Positions 55,320 to 64,000 of a stretch of DNA of 64,000 bases are shown in pieces. The position numbers and the translations under genes are program-made. How positions within the stretch are numbered: position 1 is the stretch's first letter; each line of letters opens with the position of its first letter. The DNA is from Erodium maritimum. Its lineage: Eukaryota > Streptophyta > Magnoliopsida > Geraniales > Geraniaceae. The notes under the pieces were generated by a model. It worked only from the letters and a program-made list of their open reading frames with translations. It was not told where the DNA came from and searched no databases. The stretch lies in assembly GCA_963921825.1 (NCBI GenBank), contig OY997589.1, positions 73,888,523 to 73,952,522 on the forward strand, written 5' to 3'.

Positions 55320-56930
55320 CACTAGAAGCTCCCTTTTTTGATGAAGAAACTCTTTTGGCCATTAAAGCTTGCAGGGGTGATAAATCACCAGGTCCAGATG
55401 GTTTTATCATGAAGTTTTATCAAGTTTGTTGGAAGATTGTTAAAAAAAAAATATCATGGCTTTTCTGGATCAATTTCACAAAGGATTTGTCCTTGGAAAG
55501 GGACTTCACTCAAATTTCATTACCTTGATTCCTAAATCCCTCTCTCATGTGAGCTTTGAAGCCTTCAGACCTATCAGCTTGAGTTCCAGTCCATACAAGA
55601 TCCTCTCCAAGATTGTTGTTGTTAGATTGAAATCTGTGATGAATATATTGTAGGGAGACAAATCCTTGAAGGCATCCTTATAGCCTCATAACTTATTCAC
55701 AACATATAAAAAAACTGATCAAGAAGTCTTGATTTTGAAGTTGATTTTGAAAAAGCTTATGATCATGTTGATTGGGATTTTCTTCTGCAGCTATTGCAAC
55801 AAATGGTCTTTGCTTCTCTCTGGCTCTCTTGAATTTCCTCCTGTATTAAAGCTTGGACTGTTATCCTCATCAATGGTTCCCCTTCCAAAGACTTTCCACT
55901 ATTCAGGGGCCTGAGACAAGGCTGCTCTCTTTCCCCACTATTATTTGCTTTGGTTGCTGAGACATTGCTTCAGTTGATGGTTAGAGGGATTCAACAAGGT
56001 ATGTTCAATGGTGTAGCTTGTCATCCAATGAGGCCTCATATTACACACTTACAATTTGCTGATAATACCATATTCTTCACTAAGGAAAATAATGAGGCTA
56101 TAATAAATCTCAAACACAATCTCCTTTGTTTCCAAAAGGCTACTGGTATTAAGGTCAATTTCAACAAGTCCAAGGTGTTGATATTGAATGAAAGGACTGT
56201 AACTACTGAGGGGCAGCCCTGCTATTGAATTGCTCTACTATGTCTCTTCCCTTTGATTACCTTGGCTTCCCATTGAGATCAAATTCTAGATTCAAGAAAA
56301 CTTGGGAGCCTATCATCCTTAAATACAAGAAAAGACTATGGATCTAGCAAACAAATTTCAAATCCTTTGGGGGCAGGATCACTCTCATCAAGTCCTCCTT
56401 ACCTCTATATTACATGTCTTTGTACAAATCACCTATTGGAGTGATCAAGAAACTGGAAATGTGGCAAAAGACGTTCCTTTGGAATGGATCATTGACTAGG
56501 AAAGCATTACATGAAGTCAATTAGGACAACATCTACAGTCCAAAACATTGTGTATGGTTAGGAATTAAAAGCTTATAACTCATGAATCAAGCATTGTTAG
56601 CAAGATGGCGGTGGAGATTTGAATCTGATGAAGATTCTCTGTGGAAAAACATAGTTTGCTCCAAATTTGGGTGGGATCCTGCAGCTTGGGATTTATCTGA
56701 CTTTTTGATAAACAATAACAATTGTTTATTGGGTCACATTGGGCCACTATTGAACAATCCTATCTTTGCCAATGCCTTTGGTGCCACTAGATTGAGTTGG
56801 AAAGTAGGGTCAGACAATACTATAAGGTTCTGGGAGGATTGTTGGATTACAAATAACCCTCTTAAATTTTGATATCAGAGATTGTTTCATCTCAGTATTC
56901 AGAAAGATGGCCTGGTTGTACATTTCAGTC
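55320..56930 (+). pseudogene. LINE reverse transcriptase, heavily broken
   Basis: Motifs appear in alternating frames: CRGDKSPGPDGFIMKFYQ, then NFITLIPKSL and FRPISLSSSPYKILSKIV. Next are DFEKAYDHVDWDFL (first Asp), GLRQGCSLSPLLFALVAET and the catalytic box LQFADNTIFF (FADD reduced to ADN). Then come FQKATGIKVNFNKSKVLIL, FPLRSNS-type sequence and ARWRWRFESDEDSLWKNIV. Several stops and at least four frame changes occur. The loss of the second Asp of FADD would also kill catalysis. Confidence 0.85.
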
Positions 56931-56963
56931 ATTGAGAAGACTAGATTATTTTCTTCATAAGAA

Positions 56964-58640
56964 ATTTTTTTTTGATAAGCTAAAAATTTTATTGAGGAAA
57001 TGTTCTAAAAAGTTATAGAACAAAGCAAGAAAAAATCTGAAAAGATCTTTTCCTTTAACCAATACAACTACAAAGAGCATAAACAGAATCAGGAAAAAAC
57101 AACACGTAACGTGCCTAATTCCTGTTCGGGTTCAAACAAGTAAATCGGTTAGAAACCGGAACAGGGGATAGGGCTAGGTCAGAAGTCAGCTCCACAGAAT
57201 CCTTGTCCCTCCGGCCCTCGGAATCAAGAGCTAAGGAGCATAGATCAACTGCTTTTCTACCAACCTTCGTACTATAGCTCCAGTTACCCGAGCTATCTTT
57301 CTTGGCTACGTTCACCAAGAAACGACCCTTGGCATCCCCTTTATCAGCAGAGGTCCTGGCTCTCGTCTGATACACTACCACTGGTTGTGCAATCACCTTC
57401 GCCCGGCCCTTCTTGGGACGACCACGTTTTTTTGGTTCAGCCCCCGAAACCGGTTTTTGTAAGGCTTCCTTCCACGGACTTCCTTGAAAACCAGTCTCCA
57501 ATAACGATTCATTAAGAGCATCTGAACCCGAATCCACGGGGGCCAAATCTTTCTCCAATCGTTTGAAAATAATGTCCAAACTGGGATCCACTGGGGAAGA
57601 CGCTTGGGCCTTACCTGGTGAATCTGCAAGCCCAGGATAACCACCAGCCAGGCCCAGCCTGTCTAGTTCTGTAGCCTGGATAGGAACTTGGCCCAATAGC
57701 CCATTACTGCATGCGACTTCACGTGGCCCATTAATCTATCCATCTGCACCAAACGTTTTCGCAGTCAAAGACGATAACTCGTCCATGATTTGCGGCGTGA
57801 TCGCAGAGGGATCAACACTGCGATTCGAAAATACGAATCCGCGATTAGCTACCGAGATCCCTGAATACAAGGGATCAACTCCGGATTTTGGGGAAGAACA
57901 CCTAATCTCGCCAGCGTCGGGAGCTGACGACACCGGTTCGCCGAACTTCTGAATTTTCGGTTGCAGTGCAGTCACAGGGGAGACTGTGCTTACCCCTCTG
58001 GAACTAACCAACCCAACGTCCTCAATATGATCAAGACCATCTGAAACCGGGTCTTCACAAATGGCAGAGGCGATGCTCTGTTTTCCGTTACCGACTGAAG
58101 AAATCGCCGGAGAAACAACACGCCGCCGAGAGAGAGCCACGAACAGAATATGCCCCTTCAACTGAAACCCATGAAGTGTTTCAAGAGCTCGGGACGCAGC
58201 CAGGGGTGTCGAAAACCGGACAAAACCGAAGAAGCGCCATGCCCTGTTCGCCTTCTTCACCAGTGAAACTGAGCTAACATCGCCGAACTCCGATAGCTTG
58301 TCTCGAATCCACTCTTCCGGCAGGGGATACGGTAGGTTACGAATGTAGAGCTCCGTGTCACTCACCTCAAATTGGATCAGACGACGTCGACGGCGAGCCA
58401 CTGCTCTGCCCGTGGCAACTTCGGTGGTTCCACCGTTCAAGGGAACGACCTCTGAGTCCGGCTTCTTTGCAACAGGATCCGGCCTCTTTCCATCGACGTT
58501 CTTTGCCTCCGGCTTCTTTGGATCCGGCAACTGCGTTTCGTCCCTGGACTTCGACCCCCGACGGCGCATCTCCTTCTGCTCGCCATCTCCAACCTTTGAG
58601 AGGTTGGGAGAAAGGGGAGTTTTCATCTCTTTGTTTACTT
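56964..58640 (-). mobile_element. RRM-type ORF1-only LINE nested in another LINE
   Basis: The left edge has a run of nine T (56964-56972), i.e. a poly-A on the minus strand after ctcaataaaatttttagctt. The right edge is near 58640, where the host LINE resumes with NSYKINHLGSNRVFW. The body encodes only ORF1 (58626-57115, one internal stop); the 3' region follows directly, with no endonuclease or RT. A clear target duplication was not found. Confidence 0.8.
57115..58626 (-). pseudogene. LINE ORF1 with RRM domain
   Basis: The first 296 codons (58626-57736) start MKTPLSPNLSKVGDGEQKEM. A basic RRRRRLIQFE block is followed by an RNA recognition motif at about residues 90-170: ELYIRNLPYPLPEEWIRDKL (RNP2), then FFGFVRFSTPLAASRALETL (RNP1, GFVRF) and LKGHILFVALSRRR. 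A TAG follows GADG, but the same frame continues INGPREVACSNGLLGQVPIQ to NRFTCLNPNRN at 57115, so one nonsense codon splits an otherwise intact ORF1 of about 500 codons. An AT-hook-like KKRGRPKKGR lies in the second part. RRM-type ORF1 is known from plant BNR-like LINEs, first described in beet. It would bind LINE RNA. Confidence 0.85.
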
Positions 58641-59309
58641 CTTAACTCCTACAAGATTAATCACCTGGGTTCTAATAGAGTTTTTTGGTCAGTAGATACT
58701 AAAGATTTCTCAGTCAACAAAATATATCAGTGGCTAGATATTAACAACTCCTTGGAGCTGCAATGGACCAAATTTCTCTGGATCCCCATTCTCCCCCCAA
58801 AACGTGTTGCATTCTTATGGCTTCTTTGTATGAATGTTGTTCCAACTAAGTGTTTTTTACTGGCTAGAGGTATCTCTTCTGTTTCCAACACTTGGTGCCC
58901 CCTCTGCAATAAGGAACTAGAAGAACATGATCAACTCTTTCTACATTGCAAGATTTCTCGGTTGATCTGTGGTGGAGTACTTGATTGGTGGGGTATCTCT
59001 ACAACATTTCCTGAATCCATCACTCAATGGTTTACTTCTTGGAGGAACTTGGGACCTCAAAGATCCAAGAATCAACGGGGCATCATTCTTTCCATCACCA
59101 TTTGGAGAATCTGGTTGACCACAAATGATGTTATATTCAACAATACTCCTCCATCTCATTTGGTTGCCTTACAACAGATCCATAACTCCTCCTTCCATCT
59201 ACTGAGGACTCATGCTAAAGGGAAGGATTTCTTTCCTTTTCTTTCTTGGATTTCCTGCCCTGAATTGTGTTACAAAAAGGCATTTTCTCATCTGCTGCAT
59301 AATGGTTGA
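58641..59309 (+). pseudogene. LINE ORF2 zinc-binding C-terminus
   Basis: The open stretch reads INHLGSNRVFWSVDTKDFSV, then WIPILPPKRVAFLWLLCMNV and the metal-binding run CPLCNKELEEHDQLFLHC, a zf-RVT domain. It ends RTHAKGKDFFPFLSWISC and SHLLHNG before a stop at 59307-59309. It is the downstream half of the interrupted LINE; the junction falls inside its reading frame. Confidence 0.85.
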
Positions 59310-59735
59310 ACTTGGTTTGTTCAGCTATGCTACTGGTTTCTTTTGTGGAAGTTGCTTACTACTTACTGAAGGTATCTTGCTGGTTATATTGTCATGGTTG
59401 ATGAGGAATTTCCTGGGGAGAATTGCTCTTTGTGTTTTTTTGGGTATTGCATTTTGCTACCCTTTTGTTTCCTTGTTGAGTTTCTTGCTTTCTGTTTTCT
59501 TATTGGGGTTTGTGTCTCTGATAGTAGTGGGAAACTTGTTGTATTGCGTGTCTGTGGGTTCTACACTTTACTACTCTTTTAATTTTTTTCCTTCTTGTAC
59601 TGTTACTTGCATTGCAAGTAACTCATTTTTAAGGACCATCTTATGGTTGTCTTTGTAATGTAGTTCCTTTGAGGGTCATCCTTGGCCTAGTCTTTATTTC
59701 AAAGACTAAGTTTATAAAATTTTATAATAAAAAAA
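59310..59735 (+). other. 3' untranslated region of the LINE
   Basis: T-rich non-coding stretch between the ORF2 stop and the terminal run of seven A at about 59729-59735. Confidence 0.6.
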
Positions 59736-59763
59736 GATGAGTTCTTTGCTTAACTTGTATAAA

Positions 59764-60144
59764 GTGGTGAATGAATACAAATGACTTATCTACCATGTAT
59801 TTATACTACTCCAAGGAGATCTTCACTTGGTCTCTTGGTTACAACAATCAAGGGATTTGATTCCCACAATCAAAGAAGATATGATTTTCAATTCAAATTA
59901 GATTTGATCTTGAATTCAAATTCTAATGCAAGTTGACTCAATCTAGATTTGAATGAAGTGGTGAATGAATAAAAATAGCCTATCTATAATGTATTTTTAC
60001 TATTATAAGGAGATCTTCACTTGATCTGTTGGTTACAACAATAAAGGGATCTCACAATCAAAGGAGATATGATTTTGAATTCAAATCAGATTTGATCTGG
60101 AGTTCAATTCTAAGACAAGTTGACCCAATCTTGATTTGAATGAA
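59764..60144. repeat. ~190-bp tandem duplication
   Basis: Unit 1 (59764-59957) and unit 2 (59958-60144) share gtggtgaatgaat, aaggagatcttcacttg, ggttacaacaat and a stretch rich in attcaaatt to the end ttgaatgaa. They differ by point changes and small indels. Confidence 0.85.
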
Positions 60145-60846
60145 GAGATATCAATCCCTTATTCTTCTCCTTCTTCTCCTCATGCCCATGTGTCCGGCGA
60201 TGTGGCGATTCTTCCATTGATTCATGCTTGTTGTCACCACCTAGGTGGCACAAGCCTATCTTGACCATGCCAAGAACCTCTCGTGGGCCTTGATTATGAC
60301 ATGCCCATGTTTCACCACCTTGGCCCGTGTCTTCCCCTTTTCCATCATATGTCATGCATGTGCCCTTGACCAAGTCCACTTTGTCGTCATCACATACCAT
60401 GCATGTTCCTAGGACCGAGCCAACTTTCGGTCTCTGACCTACTGCCCCACCAAAGCGAGCAATTTCCCCAATACTCGGCTTCCATTCGCACCATGCTCGG
60501 CTTCCCCTCGCACCATGCTCGGTTTTTCTTCGCTTTATGGTTGTCTTCCTCCATGACAAAACCCGCATTGGTGTTACCCAACGGCTCGTGCCCCAACAAG
60601 TCTCCACTTTCATGTCCCAACGACACCATCTCCTTGTCTTTAGAAGCTTCATGCCTTGGTTTCAACTTCTTGGAAAGCCCCCTAGGCGGAGTGCCTTTGA
60701 GCTCGACCAAAAGTTCACCCACCATATCGGGAATCCCCACTTTCTTCTTCACCCCTTTGTCACCCATTTTGATACCAAGAAAGGTAGAAGAATATGGATG
60801 CTTATAATCAAAATTTGTTGAAATTGACACAAGTACCTTACCTCGA
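60110..60846 (-). pseudogene. unidentified minus-strand reading frame
   Basis: A frame from about 60836 reads VSISTNFDYKHPYSSTFLGI, then KMGDKGVKKKVGIPDMVGEL and LVELKGTPPRGLSKKLKP. It runs into a Cys/Trp-rich, low-confidence tail ending at 60390; a second overlapping frame is open to 60110. I do not recognise the protein. The frame seems to continue on the far side of the LINE: minus-strand 63409-63314 reads EEETKGRIQEDHGGKVL in a compatible frame, so the LINE at 60848-63313 probably interrupted it. It could be a retroelement gag-like frame or a host gene scrap. Confidence 0.4.
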
Positions 60847-60847
60847 T

Positions 60848-63313
60848 ATTTTTTATCAGAGAAGTTTTATAAAGTCCTTGATCTCAAAATGAGACAAAAG
60901 CAGTTTGCACGAAAGCAAACTATAGCCACGAACTACAAAGTTCAAACAGTACTAAAGTTGGAAAAAACCAATCCAACCACAGAATAAGTAAAGAACATAG
61001 AAAAACACAGAAAACAAAAAACAGAACGAACTAATAGACCCGCGAACCTCGCATACCCAAACATTAAGAATTAAAACCAAAGGAACTCCTACAGCTCAAT
61101 AGCGAAAACTTACGCCAAACCAAGAAAGAACCGATAAAACCCAGAAACAAACCTTCCCAACTCAGAGGGAAACCAACTCTGCCATCATTCCCCACTAAAG
61201 TAACGCAAACCCTCATCATATGTCATCATCCTTTGGGGAGCACCTCCCCGCTCTCACATCGAGTGGCTTCTGAGTCAGATAGATAGCAATCCGAAAGAAA
61301 AGGGCGCAGTTCTACATCCAACTTATCGAGTTCCTTGTTAAATTGTTCGGCGATAGTCTTGGATTTGAAGCCTAGTTTGCTACAGTAAGCCCAAGCCTTA
61401 GTGGCTACCAGGTGTTTGCTCAAATCTCTTTTGGGCCTAGCCCCATAAGCATCATCCGTCAACGTCTGGTCCGATAGAGAGCCCGAGTTACCGTAGAGTT
61501 CCTTACCCTTAAGCGAACGTTTCTTCTTACGAAAAAGGAAATTGATTGATACCTTCTTTTTTCGAGTCACAGGTCTCTGGAGGGGACTTCGTGTCTGGCA
61601 CAACCATGTCTGCAAGAACATGTACTGAATTTATTTCTCCTCCAACATTATGCATGTGCGGAGGTGTCTCACTCTCAAGCTCCCTAGAATGAGCTTAAGG
61701 ACTTGGAACCGTATTTTCCTTGGGACTGCAGAGTCCTCTCTCATACAACCCAACTGGAGATAAACCATATTCCTCAATGTCCTTCTCACTCGAGCTGGAA
61801 TCCCGACCCCGTCGTGACCCATTCATAATAACGAGTACTTGTTCAAGGTCAGCTATGGTGGTCTGAACCGAGAACATTTCTCCTTCCTGTTCCACCTCCA
61901 CTTGCTGGGATACAAACAGAGATGTCAAATGTACTAAATATAGGATTCTTCGAAACTCCTACCATCAAATGAGGTGGGATGAACCAGAACTACCGTCCCT
62001 AGAATCCCAGCAATGGATTCTAAATTGGTCTGGCTCCACCCGTGAGTTGGAACTCCAACGAGTTTAACCCACTTAAAGCTTCCTCCCTTTCTTAACAAGG
62101 TCTCTTTGTTAAACCCCATCACTACCCATTGAGAAAGTCATGCCCATCTTTTGAGGACCATACGTTCTTATACCAATTTGTCCGAACAATAGATTAACAC
62201 CACCCTAATAACCAGAGAATTAATCTTCAAATGAGCTTCACCCTAATTCGCAAATTCCTCTTGTAGACAGGATGTGGAGACATTTTCCCGAAGTTCCCCC
62301 CAACCAACCCTCCTCAAACTCCCTTGATAAAGTATCATTAACCTTCAAGCTTACCACGGGCTTTCTTCCTCTAGAACCCAAAATCCAATCCTCCCTCTTT
62401 TTGGTAATGATTTGACGCAAATCTAGAACTGGTCTTTGTTCCAAATCTCGTGCAACAAAGAGCTTATTGGTTCCCAATTTAGACCCATCAATCCGTTTCA
62501 CAACCTGCTCTAGATCAGTAACGATTCTAAAAGAGACAAAATCGAAGTATTTACCTCTCTGATTCGGATTCGCAGGGAGGTGGACAAAAGTAATTTCTAC
62601 CACCGTGCTAAAGATTACTCGGACCCTTTCAATGGTCGTACCCTCTGGAAGGTTGTACGCGAACACCTACATGTTTAACATATTTCCCAGATCTACAACA
62701 GTCTTATGTTGAATCTCGGCTTCAACCGAAGCCCCCACGACCTGAGCTCTATTCCCGCATCTTCCTTGTTCCACATTAACATCGATTCCCTCAGCCCTTT
62801 TTACCGCAACCTCCTCCGCTGAGAGAACAATAGACATCAACTTCCTCCCTTTTACTGGAGACCATCAGACCCTATTGCTGAACTCACCTTCCACTAGTGT
62901 TTTTCATTGCTGCACAAAGCCAAACAGGGCTTCTTATTGATCATGGAGCAAAAGAAATCCTCTGAATTAAAACACGTCGACTGAAAACGGACTTCCTTGG
63001 TCAGGAGATGCCGTAGCAGGAGCCGACGAACGGAGGTCGCTCCTAGGGAAACTTCACCACAGCGATGAAATTGAAGTCGAAGTGGCCGATCTTCGAACTT
63101 GTGCCCGAATGGACTGGAAACGAATACTGATTCAGCGGGAGATCAACCTACAAGGAAGGAAACCAGTGAGAGACGACTTAACAAGCCCGATCAAGCCCTA
63201 GTTCTGCCATCGATGAGGGAATCACCGACGAAGAGGAGCCGATTGAGAGTGGTTGAGTCGAAATCAGGGGCGCGTGCACAAACGCGTTGTTGGGGTTGAT
63301 AATTTCCTTCCAT
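60848..63313 (-). mobile_element. RRM-type ORF1-only LINE, minus strand
   Basis: The left edge reads on the minus strand cttctctgataaaaaatatc, a LINE 3' end with a short A run. The flanks agtaccttacctcgat (60832-60847) and agtactttacctccat (63314-63329) match at 14 of 16 positions, a likely target-site duplication. The 2466-bp body holds an RRM-type ORF1 in several frames, a 3' region with no RT, and a 5' leader rich in stops (62700-63313). Another ORF2-less copy. Confidence 0.7.
61226..62666 (-). pseudogene. LINE ORF1 with RRM domain (broken)
   Basis: The minus-strand frame 62666-62238 opens MFAYNLPEGTTIERVRVIFS, followed by FDFVSFRIVTDLEQVVKRID and LGTNKLFVARDLEQ. That is an RRM: RNP2-like VFAYNLPEG at the start, RNP1-like YFDFVSF in the middle. 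A second frame (62122-61934) has GSFKWVKLVGVPTHGWSQTN, the W-V-K/R-L-x-G-V/L-P-x-x-x-W motif common in plant LINE ORF1. The C-terminal piece (61621-61226) is KKKRSLKGKELYGNSGSLSD onward, with a basic stretch. Stops separate the pieces, so the protein is dead. Confidence 0.75.
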
Positions 63314-63409
63314 AGTACTTTACCTCCATGATCTTCTTGAATCCGCCCCTTTGTTTCCTCTTCAAAGTGAAAACTTTGGATATCATTCTTGGCATACTAC
63401 CCTTTTTCC

Positions 63410-64000
63410 TGTAATAACCAATCCCGGTCAACGCCAGTCAAACCTGCGAAAAACAGGAAAATTTAAAATATTTAAGTCAGACACTTAATTGAACCTAAAA
63501 TGACCCCGAGGGTCATACCAGACTTAAGTTGACCCCGTTATCGACCAAAGTGAGTTCCAGGGGACTCAGGGCAACTTTATGATCAATTTGGGAAATGTTG
63601 ACTTTTCACTGGAAAAGTCAACCGAGCGACGTTTTGGTCCATTCGAGGACCGTTTTGGATCCAAAAAGCTTAGCCGTCTTCTCAGCGGTCTAAGTTGATT
63701 CGTTTCCTTGTAGCCCGTCAAGTTTCGTAATTTCTTGGAAAAAGTGCCCGTTCGGGGCCCGAAACGTCCGATTTTCGCAAATCTGAGTGAAATATATCCA
63801 ATGGATATTTTCCAAAAAGATGTGGGACCCACCTTGCCACTTGTCAAACAAGTGGTGGTGTTAGGTTTTGGGGGGGAAAAGGAGAGAAGACTACAAGGGG
63901 GGTTCGGCCACCCCTGTTAGAAAGAGAAAACAAAATAAAAAAAAAAGAGAAAAGAGAGTTAGAGAGAGAAGGAGGAGAAGAAGAAGAGAGCTAGGGTTTT
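63410..64000 (+). mobile_element. 5' part of a Ty3/gypsy-like LTR, cut by window end
   Basis: Begins TGTAATAACCAATCCCGGTC, similar to the LTR start at 2499 (TGTAAGAACC...CGGTC). It shares the blocks ggaaaagtcaa, aaaaagcttagccgtc and ttcgtttccttg with 2499-2720. No polypurine tract precedes it (the flank is ccctttttcc), so it is a 5' LTR or a solo LTR rather than a 3' LTR. The last 100 bp are purine-rich (agagagagaaggaggagaag). Confidence 0.75.

Larger units (their letters stand above)
53600..59735 (+). mobile_element. L1-type LINE, plus strand, interrupted by a second LINE
   Basis: In order: a short ORF1 remnant (53820-54015, with FENLESEMNQAVDIEGTSED), endonuclease (54046-55011), RT (55300-56230), 3' ORF2 (56582-56930), the minus-strand insertion (about 56964-58640), the zinc-binding tail (58641-59309), and a T-rich 3' region ending in ttataataaaaaaag at about 59735. 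The 5' limit is a guess. Many stops and shifts. Confidence 0.85.

Overview
This is a stretch of nuclear DNA from a flowering plant, probably a eudicot (species not determinable). The signs are GT-AG introns, plant-type F-box, FKBP62-like, site-1-protease and RING-CH gene fragments, plant L1-type LINEs (two with an RRM in ORF1), Ty1/copia and Ty3/gypsy LTR elements, and hAT and PIF/Harbinger DNA transposons. I see no clearly intact host gene. The window is a nested transposon graveyard. The one long uninterrupted gene is a hAT transposase (minus strand, 14.9-17.8 kb).

Layout, left to right. 1-5200: 3' end of a decayed Ty3/gypsy-like element, with gag and protease scraps, a polypurine tract and a 2.7-kb 3' LTR full of minisatellites. 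5201-7622: AT-rich, unassigned. 7623-8550: a small minus-strand LTR element (TRIM-like) with two 268-bp LTRs and a TTAA flank on both sides. 8551-10189: AT-rich, unassigned. 10190-18548: a plus-strand LINE (endonuclease, RT, zinc-binding region, poly-A), split near its last codons by a 4126-bp hAT element (14349-18474; 8-bp duplication TCCCCGAG). 18549-24900: a run of plus-strand gene fragments (F-box-associated domain, RING-CH exon, S1P exon, FKBP exon). The FKBP exon is cut by a PIF/Harbinger element (22498-24744; TTA duplication) that carries only ORF1.

25-37 kb: a MITE-like element, two defective minus-strand LINE-like retroposons (25967-27326 and 27763-29694, the latter with a perfect 15-bp duplication), and a long-TIR element (about 30034-34871) with a ~290-bp tandem-repeat core. 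That core holds a solo gypsy LTR (30869-34144, duplication CTATA). Another LINE-like remnant follows. 37.3-41.4 kb: a truncated F-box gene next to a copia 3' LTR and RNase H, then the LTR and leader of a second copia element. 42.1-52.9 kb: a minus-strand ORF1-only LINE interrupted by an 8461-bp copia element (43828-52288, duplication CTCAG). Its two 1688-bp LTRs are almost identical, yet its polyprotein is wrecked. 53.6-59.7 kb: a plus-strand LINE interrupted by a minus-strand LINE with an RRM-type ORF1 and no ORF2. 60.1-63.4 kb: an unidentified minus-strand reading frame interrupted by another RRM-type, ORF2-less LINE. 63410 to the end: start of a third LTR of the same gypsy-like lineage.

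Biological reading: the relationships are of insertion rather than operons. The strongest themes are (i) repeated LINE copies that keep ORF1 and both ends but lack ORF2, (ii) a defective copia element that moved recently, presumably using enzymes supplied in trans, (iii) a possibly autonomous hAT, and (iv) a cluster of same-strand exon fragments from several genes. All boundaries were read by eye; no alignments or searches were run.
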